Below, piece after piece: positions 1 to 11,358 of a stretch of 64,000 nucleotides of DNA. The stretch lies in assembly GCA_015680685.1 (NCBI GenBank), contig MNCI01016112.1, forward strand, positions 2,666-66,665, read 5' to 3'. The first letter of the stretch is position 1. Each line of letters starts with the position of its first letter. Under the pieces are notes generated by a model. That model made no database searches and was not told the origin of the DNA. It saw only the letters and a program-made list of their open reading frames with translations. The stretch comes from Gnetum montanum. Lineage: Eukaryota > Streptophyta > Gnetopsida > Gnetales > Gnetaceae. A program made the position numbers and the translations under genes.

Positions 1-262
1 TCACGGCACATGCAGGTCACGTCTCATCAGTGGTTTTGCAAAAATCAAACACTCACTAGTTGAGCTTAGAGCTTGTATAGGGTGTGGTGCCCTTCAAACC
101 ACTTTTCTTAGAAACAAAGTTTATAGGTATGCAAGTGAACTACTCTTTGAGTGTGGACTAACCAAGTTGGAGAACCCTATTAAATTTGATTGTGGTTTTT
201 GTGGCTATAAATTTAATTTGGAAAACTTATTCATTTCCCTCTTCTAAGTTCTACAATCCTCA
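1..262 (+). repeat. 3' part of 5' LTR (copia)
   Basis: From about position 62 the text matches the last 200 bases of the 3' LTR at 4,455-4,657 with scattered substitutions. It ends in CA directly before the primer-binding site. The first 60 bases match the 3' LTR only loosely. Confidence 0.8.
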
Positions 263-264
263 AG

Positions 265-276
265 TGGTATCAGAGC
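265..276 (+). other. primer-binding site, initiator Met tRNA
   Basis: TGGTATCAGAGC is the standard plant copia primer-binding site, complementary to the 3' end of the initiator methionine tRNA. It starts two bases after the LTR's terminal CA and fixes the forward orientation. Confidence 0.92.
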
Positions 277-317
277 CTAGTACTCTTGATTTCTATGTCA
301 ACTTTCAAGAGTGAACA

Positions 318-2090
318 ATGGAAAGGACTTCATACACAAAACCACCAATGTTCAATGGGTTTGAATTTTCCTATTGGAAGGTAAGGATGCAAGGCTTCTT
401 CAAGTTCATGGAATTTGAAGCTTGGAAGTCCATCCTCGAAGGCTACATACCACCCATTGATAGCATAACAAAGGCCATCAAACCATAGAGAAAATGGATG
501 CAACAAGAAAAAAATAAGTTCATGTTTAATTCAAAAGAAAAAAATATTTATATTGTACCTTGAACAAATCTAAACTTAATAGAGTATCTAGTTGTACAAT
601 GGCCATAGAAATTTGGGTAACTTTAGAGGCTACTTATGAGGGAACTTCAATAGTTAAGAAATCGAAACTCTTAGTTTTGCAAAGTGAATATGATAAACTA
701 AAAATGAGAGAAGGAAAGAAAATAAAAGATTATTTCTCTAGAGAAAATGATCTTCTTATAGTTGTTAGAGGTACTGGTAAAGATTTTCCTGAAAGCGATG
801 TCATAATAAAGATGATCAGAACTCTCTAACCTGAGTTCAGACCAAAGGTTATTACCATTAAAGAAATTAGAGATTTCTCTATTATAAAGTTCAAAGAGCT
901 TCAAAGTGCTCTTATTGCTTATGAAATGAACCTCATAAGTGAAGGTACTATTCAAGAAAAATCCATTACCCTAAAATTAGCCTTGAGAAAAAAGGAACCT
1001 ACTAAACAAGACATGGGTAGCGATGAGGGGATAACTCTTCTCTCAAGAAAGCTATAGAGGATGATGCAAAAAGAAACAAGAGCTCCAATCAACAAAGAGC
1101 CAATAAATTCATAGGTAACAAAAGAGGTAAAAAAATTTCAAGTTCCAAATTTGATTCTTCCTCTATAGGATGTTGGGTTTGTGGTGGAAGAGGCCATGTG
1201 GCCTTTGAGTATCCTAGTAATGTTAGGTTGCAAAGGAGGTACAGAAATGATATGGAGCCGAAAAAGACCAACTTCTATACAAGTTGGAATGATGGAGAAC
1301 ATAGTGAAAAGGAGGTGGAGAATGATGCAAAGGACTCACACATTATCTGTATGGCCCTTACAGATGATGATGTTGGAACCTTAGATGATGAATTTAAAAC
1401 TAAAGAAGAAAGTTTTGAACTTATGTGCAATGAACTTTTATCACTTCAAAGTCTTTGCACTAAGTTGAGTAAACAAGTAAAAATTAAGAATCAAGATATA
1501 TCTTCCTTAAATTTAAAGATTTGAGATCTCACAAAAGAAATCTTAAACCTTAGGGCTAAGAATAAAAGGCTAACCAAGTCTTGTGAGTAGATGAAGGAAG
1601 AGCTTGTAGATGTGAAACTTTTTAATGAAAGGCTAGTTAAAGGGAAAGAGTCCCTTTAGATGGTCTTAGGACAAGGAAGGATTGCACATGATAAGAGTGG
1701 GTTGAGATGTTATACACAAGAAGAATATTCCACAACAATCCCATATCTACCCCAAAAAATGAAGAATCAATGGCCACTACATCTCAACCAAGAGTAGCAC
1801 CTAGGTATGATCACTTTAACTACTATAGGAAAGTGAGATGTTATAATTGTCATAAATTTGGATATAACCAATGGAAGTGAAATTTAAAATTTTATCACAT
1901 GAATATCTAGTCGTACCATAAGATTCCTTGGTCTTACCAAAATGCACTGAGAAAGGAAACTATGTAGGACCATAGGAGGAATTGGACAACTCAAAAGGAT
2001 AGGGGTGCTATGAATGAATGGAGGATCAAAAGGAAAGTACAGGGGAATGAGGAGATTCTCTCCAAAAAATTTGTGAGAGGTAGCTAAACC
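318..2090 (+). pseudogene. gag: copia gag polyprotein, multiply broken
   Basis: The ATG at 318 opens a frame with the usual copia gag N-terminus (MFNGFEFSYWK, the start of the UBN2-type gag domain). TAG at 486-488 stops it after 56 codons. The frame resumes piecewise: a gag core at 560-829, then a zinc knuckle at 1,171-1,212 that reads C-x2-C-x4-H-x4-Y, so the last zinc ligand is lost to a Cys-to-Tyr change. A Leu/Lys/Glu-rich stretch at about 1,400-1,650 looks like the coiled coil typical of SIRE gag. A second knuckle at 1,839-1,880 has Tyr for His and TGA for the last Cys. The family packages element RNA. This copy cannot encode an intact protein. Confidence 0.8.
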
Positions 2091-3595
2091 TTGGAAATTA
2101 AAAAGTCTTTATCAAAAGAAAAACCTCAAAAAATAAATCTCATTCTCTTGCACTCTAGGCACCTTCATTATCCTCGACAAGAAAGGTAAGTAAAGGTAAG
2201 TGTTTGATGTACATAGTTTAATACTATAATCGTTGGCAGCCATTCTTGAACCCTATCATATTAAGCCTCATTTCTTTTGGAAGATTTAAGTATTTAAATT
2301 GGTACCTTTGTTGAAAAACTTAAATCATGAATCTTCATGAAGTTACATTTCTAAGGGATCATGATAAGGAGACTCTAGTCTTCATACTTGATCTTAACAT
2401 TGTTTTGCAGGGATAGTACTTTGATGATAAAAGATCTTTGACAGTCACCTTTAAAACAAACAAGTTAATTCAAAAGGGCTCAAAGGTAGCACTAGAATTT
2501 GCACATATGTATGGGGAGTCCGTACCTAATCATCAATTATCATGCCAGAGGCCACCAGTTTAAGGGGAGAAGTTTGAGACTCTTACCAAAAAATGCTCAA
2601 GTAACAAGACTTTCCACTCTATCACTCTCAACTAAAAATAAGTAAGGAATAGCATATTTATCTAGTAATGTTGTAAAAGAGGAAATTTATTAAAATCCTT
2701 ACCTAAAGATGAACTTTATTGGTGAAAGCTCCTGAACTTTATATGTTATTACTTGTGAGCTCAATTTTTTGTATTTTGAGAATATATCCTTTTAAGTACC
2801 TAAGTCCCTTATTGCAAATATCAATTGAGAAGTACTAAGGTGTTCATGATCTCTCTTGGTAAGAAATGAGGTATATATATGTGTGTGTGTGTGCTTAACC
2901 TGATTTCCATATATTAGTTTATGATTTCTTTTGTTGTCATATGTGTTTGATCATTTGATAAAATAAGATGTCTTGCTTTGTCCTTAAAGTTGAATATGCA
3001 TGTTTTACCTATGCCTTCTCATGATATTTCAAAAGAAGGTAAATATTGGATGATTATAAAACTATAAAATTTTGATTATTCTAATGGTTTACTAACTCAA
3101 AGACAAGTTACATGATCTTAAATGCTAAAATTTCATGTTTGGATATCAACTAAAAGACTATACCTCATTATTTATAACCTTCTATGTGAATAGATAAGGG
3201 GAAGCACTTGATTGATTTGACTTGATTAGTCCTATACTATTAATGCTAAGTAATGTGTACTTTTTCATTGTTTGTCCTTCTATGAAAAACATGTTTATAT
3301 CCATATTCTTAGCATACTCAAGTCCTCAAGTGTTCATTATGAAAGTTTGAAACTCAATGTCTAGTTTTACTTGTGCATTCTCTTGCTCTATCATACAGCA
3401 TTACTTCACTCCTTTTTAATGGTGTCCAAAAAGGGGAAGAAGTTTTGGATTGCTATTGATAACTATGAAAACATCATTTATGCTTATGGTGATTATATGT
3501 GTGGATGACAAGTATTATGAGTGATATTGAAAATATATGACTTTAATGAATTCTAGATATTACTAACCCATTTTCGTAAGTTTTGAACATCACCA
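2091..3595 (+). other. non-coding interior of the gag-only copia
   Basis: This stretch lies between gag and the polypurine tract, where pol would be expected. I find no protease, integrase, RT or RNase H motif on either strand. It is AT-rich, with short open runs near 2,340-2,580 that I cannot assign and a small TG/TA dinucleotide run at 2,872-2,894. Confidence 0.6.
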
Positions 3596-3608
3596 AAAAG
3601 GAGGAGAT
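3596..3608 (+). other. polypurine tract of the copia element
   Basis: AAAAAGGAGGAGAT lies directly before the 3' LTR. Plant copia elements usually have a purine run followed by TGTTGAC. Here the LTR begins TATTGAC, a G-to-A change in the terminal TG. Confidence 0.75.
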
Positions 3609-4657
3609 TATTGACCTTTTGGTATGTCAAAACCTTAAGGAAAATGGAGAATATAGAATGATGTGGAATGTGATGCTTTTGTAGGCATGAAGGAGAGCTC
3701 AAAGAATGACATCTACAACAAATCTCAAAGTAGAAACTACAAGGACTGAGTATGAGAATTTCTAATAGCAGACTACAAGGACTCAAGGAAGCCTGAACAA
3801 GTAAAGAAGACTAAAAGCTAAAAGAAGATACTCTGGTGATCAAGAGGAAGCTTTGAAATCAAAGTTCAAATGCAAAGAAGATGTTTTTCAAAAATAGGAG
3901 ACATTTCCTATTAGGAGAATATGTCTCCCAGATGTAGAAGACATCTTGGCCTAAATGGAGGACACCCACAAAAGACATCTCCCAAAAATAGGATACATCT
4001 CATTTCAAGAGAAGATGTCTCCATCTTAGAAGAGATGCCTCCATAGAATTTAAGTCATTTTTAAAGAGATCTCCCAATCTCAAAGGAGCTATCTACATTA
4101 GCTATTATATAGTTGTTGCACAAATTTTGAGGTAATTTTGGAAACTTCAAGACTATAAGAAGACTTCATATTCTTGGATATTGTGCAAGGATTGTGCATG
4201 GACTATCTCTATGAAGTAATCATTGTATATTATACTTATGTACCTCATTTGTAGAATCATTTGATTGATTGATTGTGAATTGTGCTTCAAAATTCAAGGA
4301 TCTATAAAGTTAGTCACATTCTTTCCTTGTGTTTTTGTTTCTCTATTGTTGCCCCACTAGGGTTGATGTGCTGCTTGTGGGAAGGCATCATTATTGAGCG
4401 TGTTTGGATCCTATGGGATTGAGTGTTCGTACAACATTAAAGCACTCTGGAGTGTAGCTTAGAGCTTGTATAGGGTGTGGTGCCCTTCAAACCACTTTTC
4501 TAAGAAATAAAGTCTAGAGATGTGCATGTGAATTACCCTCTAAGTGTGGACTACCCAAGTTGGAGAATCATGTTAAATTTAGTTGTGGTTTTTGTTGCTG
4601 TAAATTTTAATTTGAGGAACTTATTCATTCCCCCCTTTCTAAGTTCTATGATCCTCA
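3609..4657 (+). repeat. 3' LTR (copia), about 1,049 bp
   Basis: It starts just after the polypurine tract and ends in CCTCA like the 5' LTR. The U3 part, about 3,880-4,080, is packed with direct and inverted copies of AGATGTCTCC/GGAGACATCT. A TATA-like TATTATATAG follows near 4,103. The last 200 bases match 62-262. Confidence 0.8.
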
Positions 4658-4671
4658 AATCTTTCAAAAGA

Positions 4672-4960
4672 ACATGTTCTCCATAAAAAGTCTAAGCATA
4701 GAAGTTTGAAGTATTATTTCATAAAAGATAAAGTGAAGGAGGGAATCATCAAAACCTCTTATATGAAAATAAAATATTAATTTCCTGATATGTTAACAAA
4801 GACAATCACATCAATTAAACTTAAGTAGCACATGAATGCAATAGGAATCACTCCAATGAAGATGAAGATAAAGGAATCATAATTATTATTACATGACTTG
4901 CATTCCATCCTAAAGGAGCAATTGTCATATTGTAGTATTGAGGAGATCTTATTTTTCATG
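4672..4960 (+). pseudogene. copia pol C-terminus (RNase H tail), truncated
   Basis: One frame reads through the conserved end of copia RNase H: HKKSKH (usually H-ER-TKHIE), then KYYFIKDKVKEGIIKTSYMK, then a DMLTK motif matching the family's D-[IM]-[FL]-TK. There is an in-frame stop before the DMLTK block. The upstream pol is missing because the gag-only copia inserted here, ending at 4,657. So this is the 3' remnant of an older host element. Confidence 0.65.
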
Positions 4961-6019
4961 TTTAATTTTCTATTTTTCCTTTTATATTTTATATTTTGTA
5001 TTTTAATTCATTTTTCAATACAAGGTTTAACTCACATTTCTAGAAATTTTCTAAAATGAAAAATTTTGGATGTAAAGCTTCATAGTGCCAAAACATGCCT
5101 AAAATGGCAAACTTTGAGTTAAGCTTGCCTATAAATTGAGGTCTTTCCTCATACCTCATAAGAGAGAGGTATTATTTTCTCATTTTTCATTATCCATCTC
5201 AATGTTTAAGGGTTTTGAAAAAGTTCCAAAAAGAAGTTTTTTTTTTTCATTTTCTACTTTACAATTCTCAAAATCTCTCATAAATTTTCTTAGATTTCAC
5301 CATTATTTTTCAAATTCTCAATCTCACAATGAGAATTCTCAATCTTAGAATTACAATTTTCAATTTCTCAATCTCTATTGAAGATCTTGCTCATTAGAAG
5401 TTGAGTTTTGATCTAAGATTGTCAATTTTCTCAAAGTTCTCTAGCAAAGCATCAAAGATCAGAAATATAAGTATAAATTTTATTCTCAAAATGATTAAGA
5501 TGATAAAATAATTATGCTTTAGTGATGTTTTCAAATTTAAAGTTACATTTATATGCATCTTTAGCTTTTTCAAATTATGCATCTTGAAGAATAGATTTTG
5601 TATTTCTTCCAATTCTTTTCATAAATCTAAGGAAAATTATTCTTTCTAGTATTACAAGCAATCCAAAGCTTTTAATATTAAATCAAAATGGAATCAAAAG
5701 CATTACATATCTACATTTTGTATTTTTGAATCTTTTCCTATCGCTCTACATTGATTTTGTAACCTACTATGATAAGCTCACACTTGAGTAGTGTCAAACT
5801 TACAAATAGCATCAAAACATCTAGTCATTACATAAAATGTACAAATTGCATTAAAAATTCTAGTCTCAAACTTACAAACAACATCAACACTTCTTGACAC
5901 AACATGAAAACTTCCAATTGCTAATGATATATGTCATGTTAAGATAAAAAAAACTTCCCAATGCAATGTTGTTTAAAGCTGAAAAATTTAAACTTCTACA
6001 CACAATCCAATAAAAGGAA
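4961..6019 (+). other. AT-rich LTR-like tail of the second copia
   Basis: No coding region is recognisable. A TATA box (CTATAAATTGAGG) at 5,129-5,140, followed by a CT-rich leader, suggests the U3/R junction of a 3' LTR belonging to the RNase H remnant at 4,672. I cannot place the LTR ends because no second copy is in the window. Confidence 0.4.
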
Positions 6020-6500
6020 GTTTACATCCGGTTCTATCATCTTCCACGAGGCCAACCCATCTATTGAAGTAGCCAGAAGTAGATTACCATATCTCTTTCA
6101 TTGTGTGAGATGAAATTTATCCCAATGGTAAATTGTATTCAACACATTTTATAGCTCATTAAGCTTTTAACTCAATTGAACCTTAAGATGTTTTTACTCA
6201 TTGAGCTCATGGTGGAAAATACATCACTAATCCAACATTTAAAGAAGCATTTACTTCATAAAAATTTTAAACATGTTGACATCAAGTACTACTTTATTAA
6301 CTAAGAAGTAAAGCAGGACAACATCTTGCTTAAGTATGTGCCTACACAAGATTAATTGGCTAATATTCTTCTAAACTGTCTTTAAGCATACAAGTTGAAC
6401 TAACTATTAAAAAATTAACATTTCAAATGTGGAACAAGCAAGAAAAGGATATCCTCAAAGTTTCAACTCCATGATCCTCACATATTACAAATTAAATGAG
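6020..6500 (+). pseudogene. copia pol C-terminus (RNase H), third copia element
   Basis: The terminal copia RNase H motifs are present but shifted between frames. An AEY-ISLSHCVRE-like patch lies near 6,075-6,115. HKNFKHVDIKYYFI lies at about 6,250-6,300, followed by LLKYVPTQD-LANIL (family L-[EK]-Y-VPT-x-[DE]-Q-[LV]-ADI[FL]). Stops and a frameshift break it. The coding tail ends just before a GAGGGTG purine run and an LTR start at 6,505, as expected for a forward-strand copia 3' end. Confidence 0.6.
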
Positions 6501-6504
6501 GGTG

Positions 6505-8115
6505 TGTTAGAAACTATGTGAATCTTTGCTTATAACTCCTCTATCCATATTTACTTTGATGTTGAGTAGAGAAGGATATAGTGGTAGTCTTTTCTTTAAT
6601 GCTTTTATATCTACCTTTTCATTTAATATATGTTATAAATGTAATTCTATGAAGAAAAAGGATCTTAGAAGGTTACAAATTGAGCAAATTTTTAAAAACA
6701 ACAAGAAGGGTCCAAGAGCCTTCATATGTGACCCATGCTCACAGAGGAAACAAATCTCCAAAAAAAATATAAATAGGGATATACGCCTTTCATTATAACT
6801 TGCGTTGCCTTTGCATTTGAGTTTTCTTTAATTCTTGAATGTTCTTGTGCAAGTTATGTGTACTTGGGAAATCTCTTCCAACTTTCCTATTTTTTTCACA
6901 TTTTTGTAGCATGGACATCTCATTTGAGAAGTGAATCCCTTCTCATTGATTCTCTTTCTAATTTCTCTAAAGTTTCTCTTTCATGAATTCTCACAATTTC
7001 ATGCATTCTCTCAAGTTTCTCACATGCATGTTCCAATTCTAGGATTTTTCAAGTTTCTAATGTTAAATATATGTTTATTCATATTTAAAGTTAAGTTTGT
7101 AAGACTTTATAAGTATTTATGTATTATAATTCATGGAATTCACTCTCTAATTTTATATTCATGTCAATTTTTAAGTTCCTATTTATGGGTTTTTCCTTTT
7201 AAGTCAAATCTAATATAAAAGCATTTATCTCTCTTGCATGTGTGTGTTTCAAGCTTCTCTAGCTTGTTAGTCTTCTCTCATGTTTTTTTTGTTTTTAAAA
7301 GCATTCAAAATTACTATAAAGTAAAATTGAAGGTTTATGCAACTTTATAGTGTTTTTGTACATTCACAATATGCCTATTAAATTCAAGGCTCATTTGATG
7401 TTAAATTCACAATATGCATGTTAAATTCAAGGCTCATTTGATGTTTATTTTGTAATCTAAGAAAGCCTCACCATGTTTGAAGGCTGTAAATCATATTGAT
7501 GATCTTTATGTATCAAGTTTGAGCCTTATCTCTTATTCATCTATTGTCAAATTTTCATTTTGACATTGTTCTCTATTTTTTGCAAGACCATAACTTAACC
7601 ATGAATTCACTATAACTCATGGTATTCACAGAGATAGTTCTAGGTGACCATGGGCTCATCATGAGTTATGCTAAAAAACCATAACTGCACCAAAATCTAT
7701 GATCCTTTGTCACGACTTCACCATAACTTGTGATGCATAACCACAATTATACCATGACTCATTGTCCACTTATGGTTTATTTTTTAATAGTTCCACAACT
7801 TATGGTTCACTCATGGATAATTTGAAATACATTTATAGTACTAAGGAGGCTAGAGGATTCACCATGACCTGAACATGACTTATAGCCAACTCATAATATC
7901 CTTAGATTTTATTTTTCTTTAGTCTAGATAGACCACAATCCATAGTGGACTCATGGTATTATAGCATGTATTAACCATGACTTGTGGTCAACCATCATGT
8001 TCCATGATAAAATACCATAACTCATGATCTTGTAGATCACTACCAGCTACTAAATAGTAGTCATCTCGTGGTAGTGAAAAACAACCCTAAAGAAGCTATA
8101 ATTTCTACAATATCT
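6505..8115 (+). repeat. 3' LTR of third copia, or LTR plus repeat block R1
   Basis: TGTTAGAAACTATG at 6,505, straight after GAGGGTG, is a typical copia LTR start. A clear TATA box (TATAAATAGGG) is at 6,768-6,778. From about 6,905 to 8,115 the sequence matches, in inverted orientation, 23,540-24,660. About 7,570-8,060 holds many degenerate CCATAACTTATGG palindromes. The right end is not defined, so the LTR proper may stop earlier and the palindrome block may be separate. Confidence 0.5.
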
Positions 8116-10251
8116 ATTTTAAAGGGGTCTTATTTTATTTTTGTCCTTTTATAGTGTCTAAGTTTTATTAAATTGTATTAATTTTTTATACAATGTTGCA
8201 TGTTTAGAGTATTTTTTATTATCTGAATAATGTAGTTTGGCTTTTGATAATGATTGTTTAATGATTCATCTATAGTTTTATGTTCCCTTCCCTCTAACTA
8301 ATCCATGAACATTATTCATCTTGTGAAGGTTATTTTATTCCTTTTCTTTTACTACTTTTTATTTATTTTTTAATGTAAAATTATTAAATTGTTTCTTTCT
8401 TGACCATAAGATTCTCTTATGTAGCCAACATAATGAAAATATACAATCACATATAATAGTTACATGATATTTCAATTTTTGATGTCATGTAATAATTACT
8501 AACTTTGAAACTACCTAGTATTATTTTTGAGTTTACAACTTGTTTTGAGCTTGGTTTCATAGAAGAATTTTGATACTATCCTTGCTAAAATTGTTGCTAA
8601 TATAGATAAAAGATAATGAATGAAATCAAATGAGGGAGGGACAAAAATAGTTGGAAGAATCTTAACAACTAAAGAATAAAAGAAGATACATTTAAAAAAA
8701 TGTAGTAAAGGTAAAAGCAATGATTGGTGGAGTACATGTGAGAAGATATCAAAGGAAAGATAGGAGTTTCTTGAACTCCTAAATTTCAATTTTACAAACG
8801 TAAAAGCTTCTTTTTTTTTCTTGTTTTAACCCTATTTTGAAGAGGAAGAAAGGGACAGTATGTTATTATTTTATTTTCCTCCTAAACTAGAGCCTGTTTT
8901 CAAGTTCAGCTCTATTTTTTTGTCTCTTTATTAGATCAGTTTAGGTCATTGTAGCTTGAAAAGAATGAGGCAAGTCTTGGTATATACTTAAACAAAGAGA
9001 TATACAAATAGTAATCACAAGAGTAGAAGAAATAGAAGGAGAACTTGCTAGAAGAGGTGTACTATTTGGAGGTATGAGCAAGCAAGTTATTATAGATTTT
9101 TGTTTTAATTGGAAAAAGAGATTTGAAGCTCAGTTTGAGCTAAGTGACCTTCATTCTTAGTTTTATCTTTTATTCGATCTATTAGTTTGGGAATTTTGAG
9201 TTAGGACTATATTCTAGGTTTTCATGTTTAATGTTTCTTATTACAGTCCTATAAAGAAAACTATTCATGTTCAGAGTTCTCTTTCTACTTCCTTTGAATT
9301 AATGTCCCACATTATATTGGTCCTCCTATTCTTTTACATATTTCAATTTTAGTTAAATTCCAAAATCTTAGTACTGTATTGAACATAATGTTCTTTGTTT
9401 GATTTCAATCTTTGATCTTCATATTACAAGTTTCAGACTTTGCTTCATTACAAATTTTAGCATAATCTTATTCAAATCAACTTTCTTCACTTAATTCTAA
9501 AATCTATGTTTACATTATAGTTTGCCTTATGTTTGGTACAATGAAAGTCTTTAAAAATAATAAAATTAATTTAATTTTAACTTGTTAACTTTTTAATGTT
9601 ACCTTATTAGACATAATTTTTTGGTTTAATATTTTGTCATCAATTTTCAACCTTTTTCCTCTTAAAAAGATTATATATTGTAATTCATAGTAGTCTCTAT
9701 TAATATTGCTAGAAAAATAATTTACTCACATGTGATATTAGTTTTAACACACTCTTTGATCTAAGATTTTTTGCAAGTTTTTATACTCATATGGAAGATG
9801 CCCTAGGTAATAGTCTCCTAAAATCAGTAGTTGAGAAGGTTTTCGTACAAATATTTTTATGCACCAACACTCCTTTTTTCAAGTATTAGAATAAGGATAA
9901 TTGTCTTTTTGTGATAGAACCCTGCTTTAATTTGGTAGTCCTTATCTTATTTTTAAACTTTAATAAGGTAGAGTCTCTTATCTTTACATAGTATCATACC
10001 TATGATATGTCTTTTCTTAAAGTTTGGAATACATACCATTTTCATGTTTACATACAAGCTTATTTTAAGATTTGTGACTATTTTTCATTTTAAAGTTGTC
10101 TTTATTTTATAAATAATAGTAGTTCCCATAGTTGGATTCTTATAAGACATTTGATTCCAATCCCAATTAGCTAGAAACTCATCATTTCAGCTAATGAAAA
10201 TAATTAGCCTCACATTTCTCAACCTTTATCCCAAGAAAGATTTGAACTAAG
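8116..10251. other. gene-free AT-rich stretch
   Basis: About 2.1 kb with no protein motif I can recognise on either strand. Short open frames (for example reverse 8,511-8,789) have low-complexity, AT-driven composition and no family signature. It may contain the 5' LTR of the gypsy element that follows, but I found no matching direct repeat. Confidence 0.5.
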
Positions 10252-10660
10252 ATGGTAGCTAATCCATCCTTGACTCCTCTAGTTAGCAATCCCTTCAACT
10301 TTATAAAATATCAATCCATTCTCAAACCCCTACAAAAGGTTAGTTTATTTTTCAATCTTGCATCTTCTACTAGTAATGCATGTCAACACATAGAATATTT
10401 TGAAATCCTACTAGGCATCTACAATGTCATTAAACATGACATAGCTTGTAAATTCTTCATGACTTAGGAGTGAAACTACATACTAGTTTCTTATGTTACC
10501 TAATAATTATGTTAAATCATGTCTAAACTTTAAGAGTAATATCTTAATTCAATTTGATAAATTTACTAGTCACACCTTCATCTTAAGAAACTTTATAGAC
10601 CTAAGAAAACTTCATAGAAAAAATGTTCATGATTACAACTTTAGATTTCTATAACAAATA
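10252..10660 (+). pseudogene. gag: gypsy gag fragment
   Basis: The ATG at 10,252 opens 71 codons. A stretch near codons 50-65 (HIEYFEILLGIYNV) resembles the retrotransposon gag domain, which begins with a Pro/His-rich x-HL-x-F pattern before the conserved core. TAG ends the frame at 10,465 and the continuation is in pieces to about 10,660. From there to 11,358 I see no domain. The assignment rests mainly on position upstream of the protease. Confidence 0.4.
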
Positions 10661-11358
10661 TCTTATGTACCTAATCATGTGTGTCCTCAACCTTATGGTA
10701 TTCTTAACTTCTACCTCTCTACCATCAATCCTTTTTTAACCTATGTCATTAAATATAATCACAACATCATAGAGTTATAAGGAGCAATAACTAAAGCTAT
10801 CAAACTAGAGTAAAACATTTTAATGAATAGCCATCAAACTTAATTTGGGATAATTAGCATTAGTAATTCCATACAACCTAATTCTTTCCCCTTATAAAAG
10901 TTTTGACTAGATAACAATCTATTTCAAACTCTTACCCCTCTTCAAAGTTCTCAATCAATGAAAAATTTCTTACAAAACCTACTCTTTTCATCATTTTTGC
11001 TATCAAATATTGGGTTGAATGATGTTCAATCAAGAGATTTAATCTAATTTATTATAAATCCCAATAGATTTCCTAACTAATGTTAAGACCAAAAAAATTA
11101 AAATATAAAAATTTAAACTTCTCTCAAAAACTTTAAAATAAAGTAGTGGAACTAAATGAAACAACAACAGAACCCCTTTAGTTACAGAACAAACTAATGA
11201 ATTGATCTCTAATGATTATTATCACCTTCATAACATTAAGTAACATTCTAAACATACTTATCCACAATTTCTAGTATTATACAATCATAACTTTCAAAAT
11301 TAAAAAAAATAACAAGGTTCCCATGATGGTTCTTAATATTTCTTATGAAAAAGATAAT

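Larger units (their letters stand above)
1..4657 (+). mobile_element. Ty1/copia element, gag-only, SIRE-like, left end cut by window
   Basis: Direct repeats at 62-262 and about 4,455-4,657 mark the end of the 5' LTR and of the 3' LTR. A methionine-tRNA primer site follows the first at once, and a purine-rich tract precedes the second. The internal region of about 3.3 kb carries a broken gag with two zinc knuckles and a coiled-coil part, but I find no protease, integrase, RT or RNase H of its own. That fits a non-autonomous gag-only derivative of a SIRE/Maximus-type copia element. It sits inside the RNase H end of another copia element that resumes just after 4,657. Confidence 0.8.
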
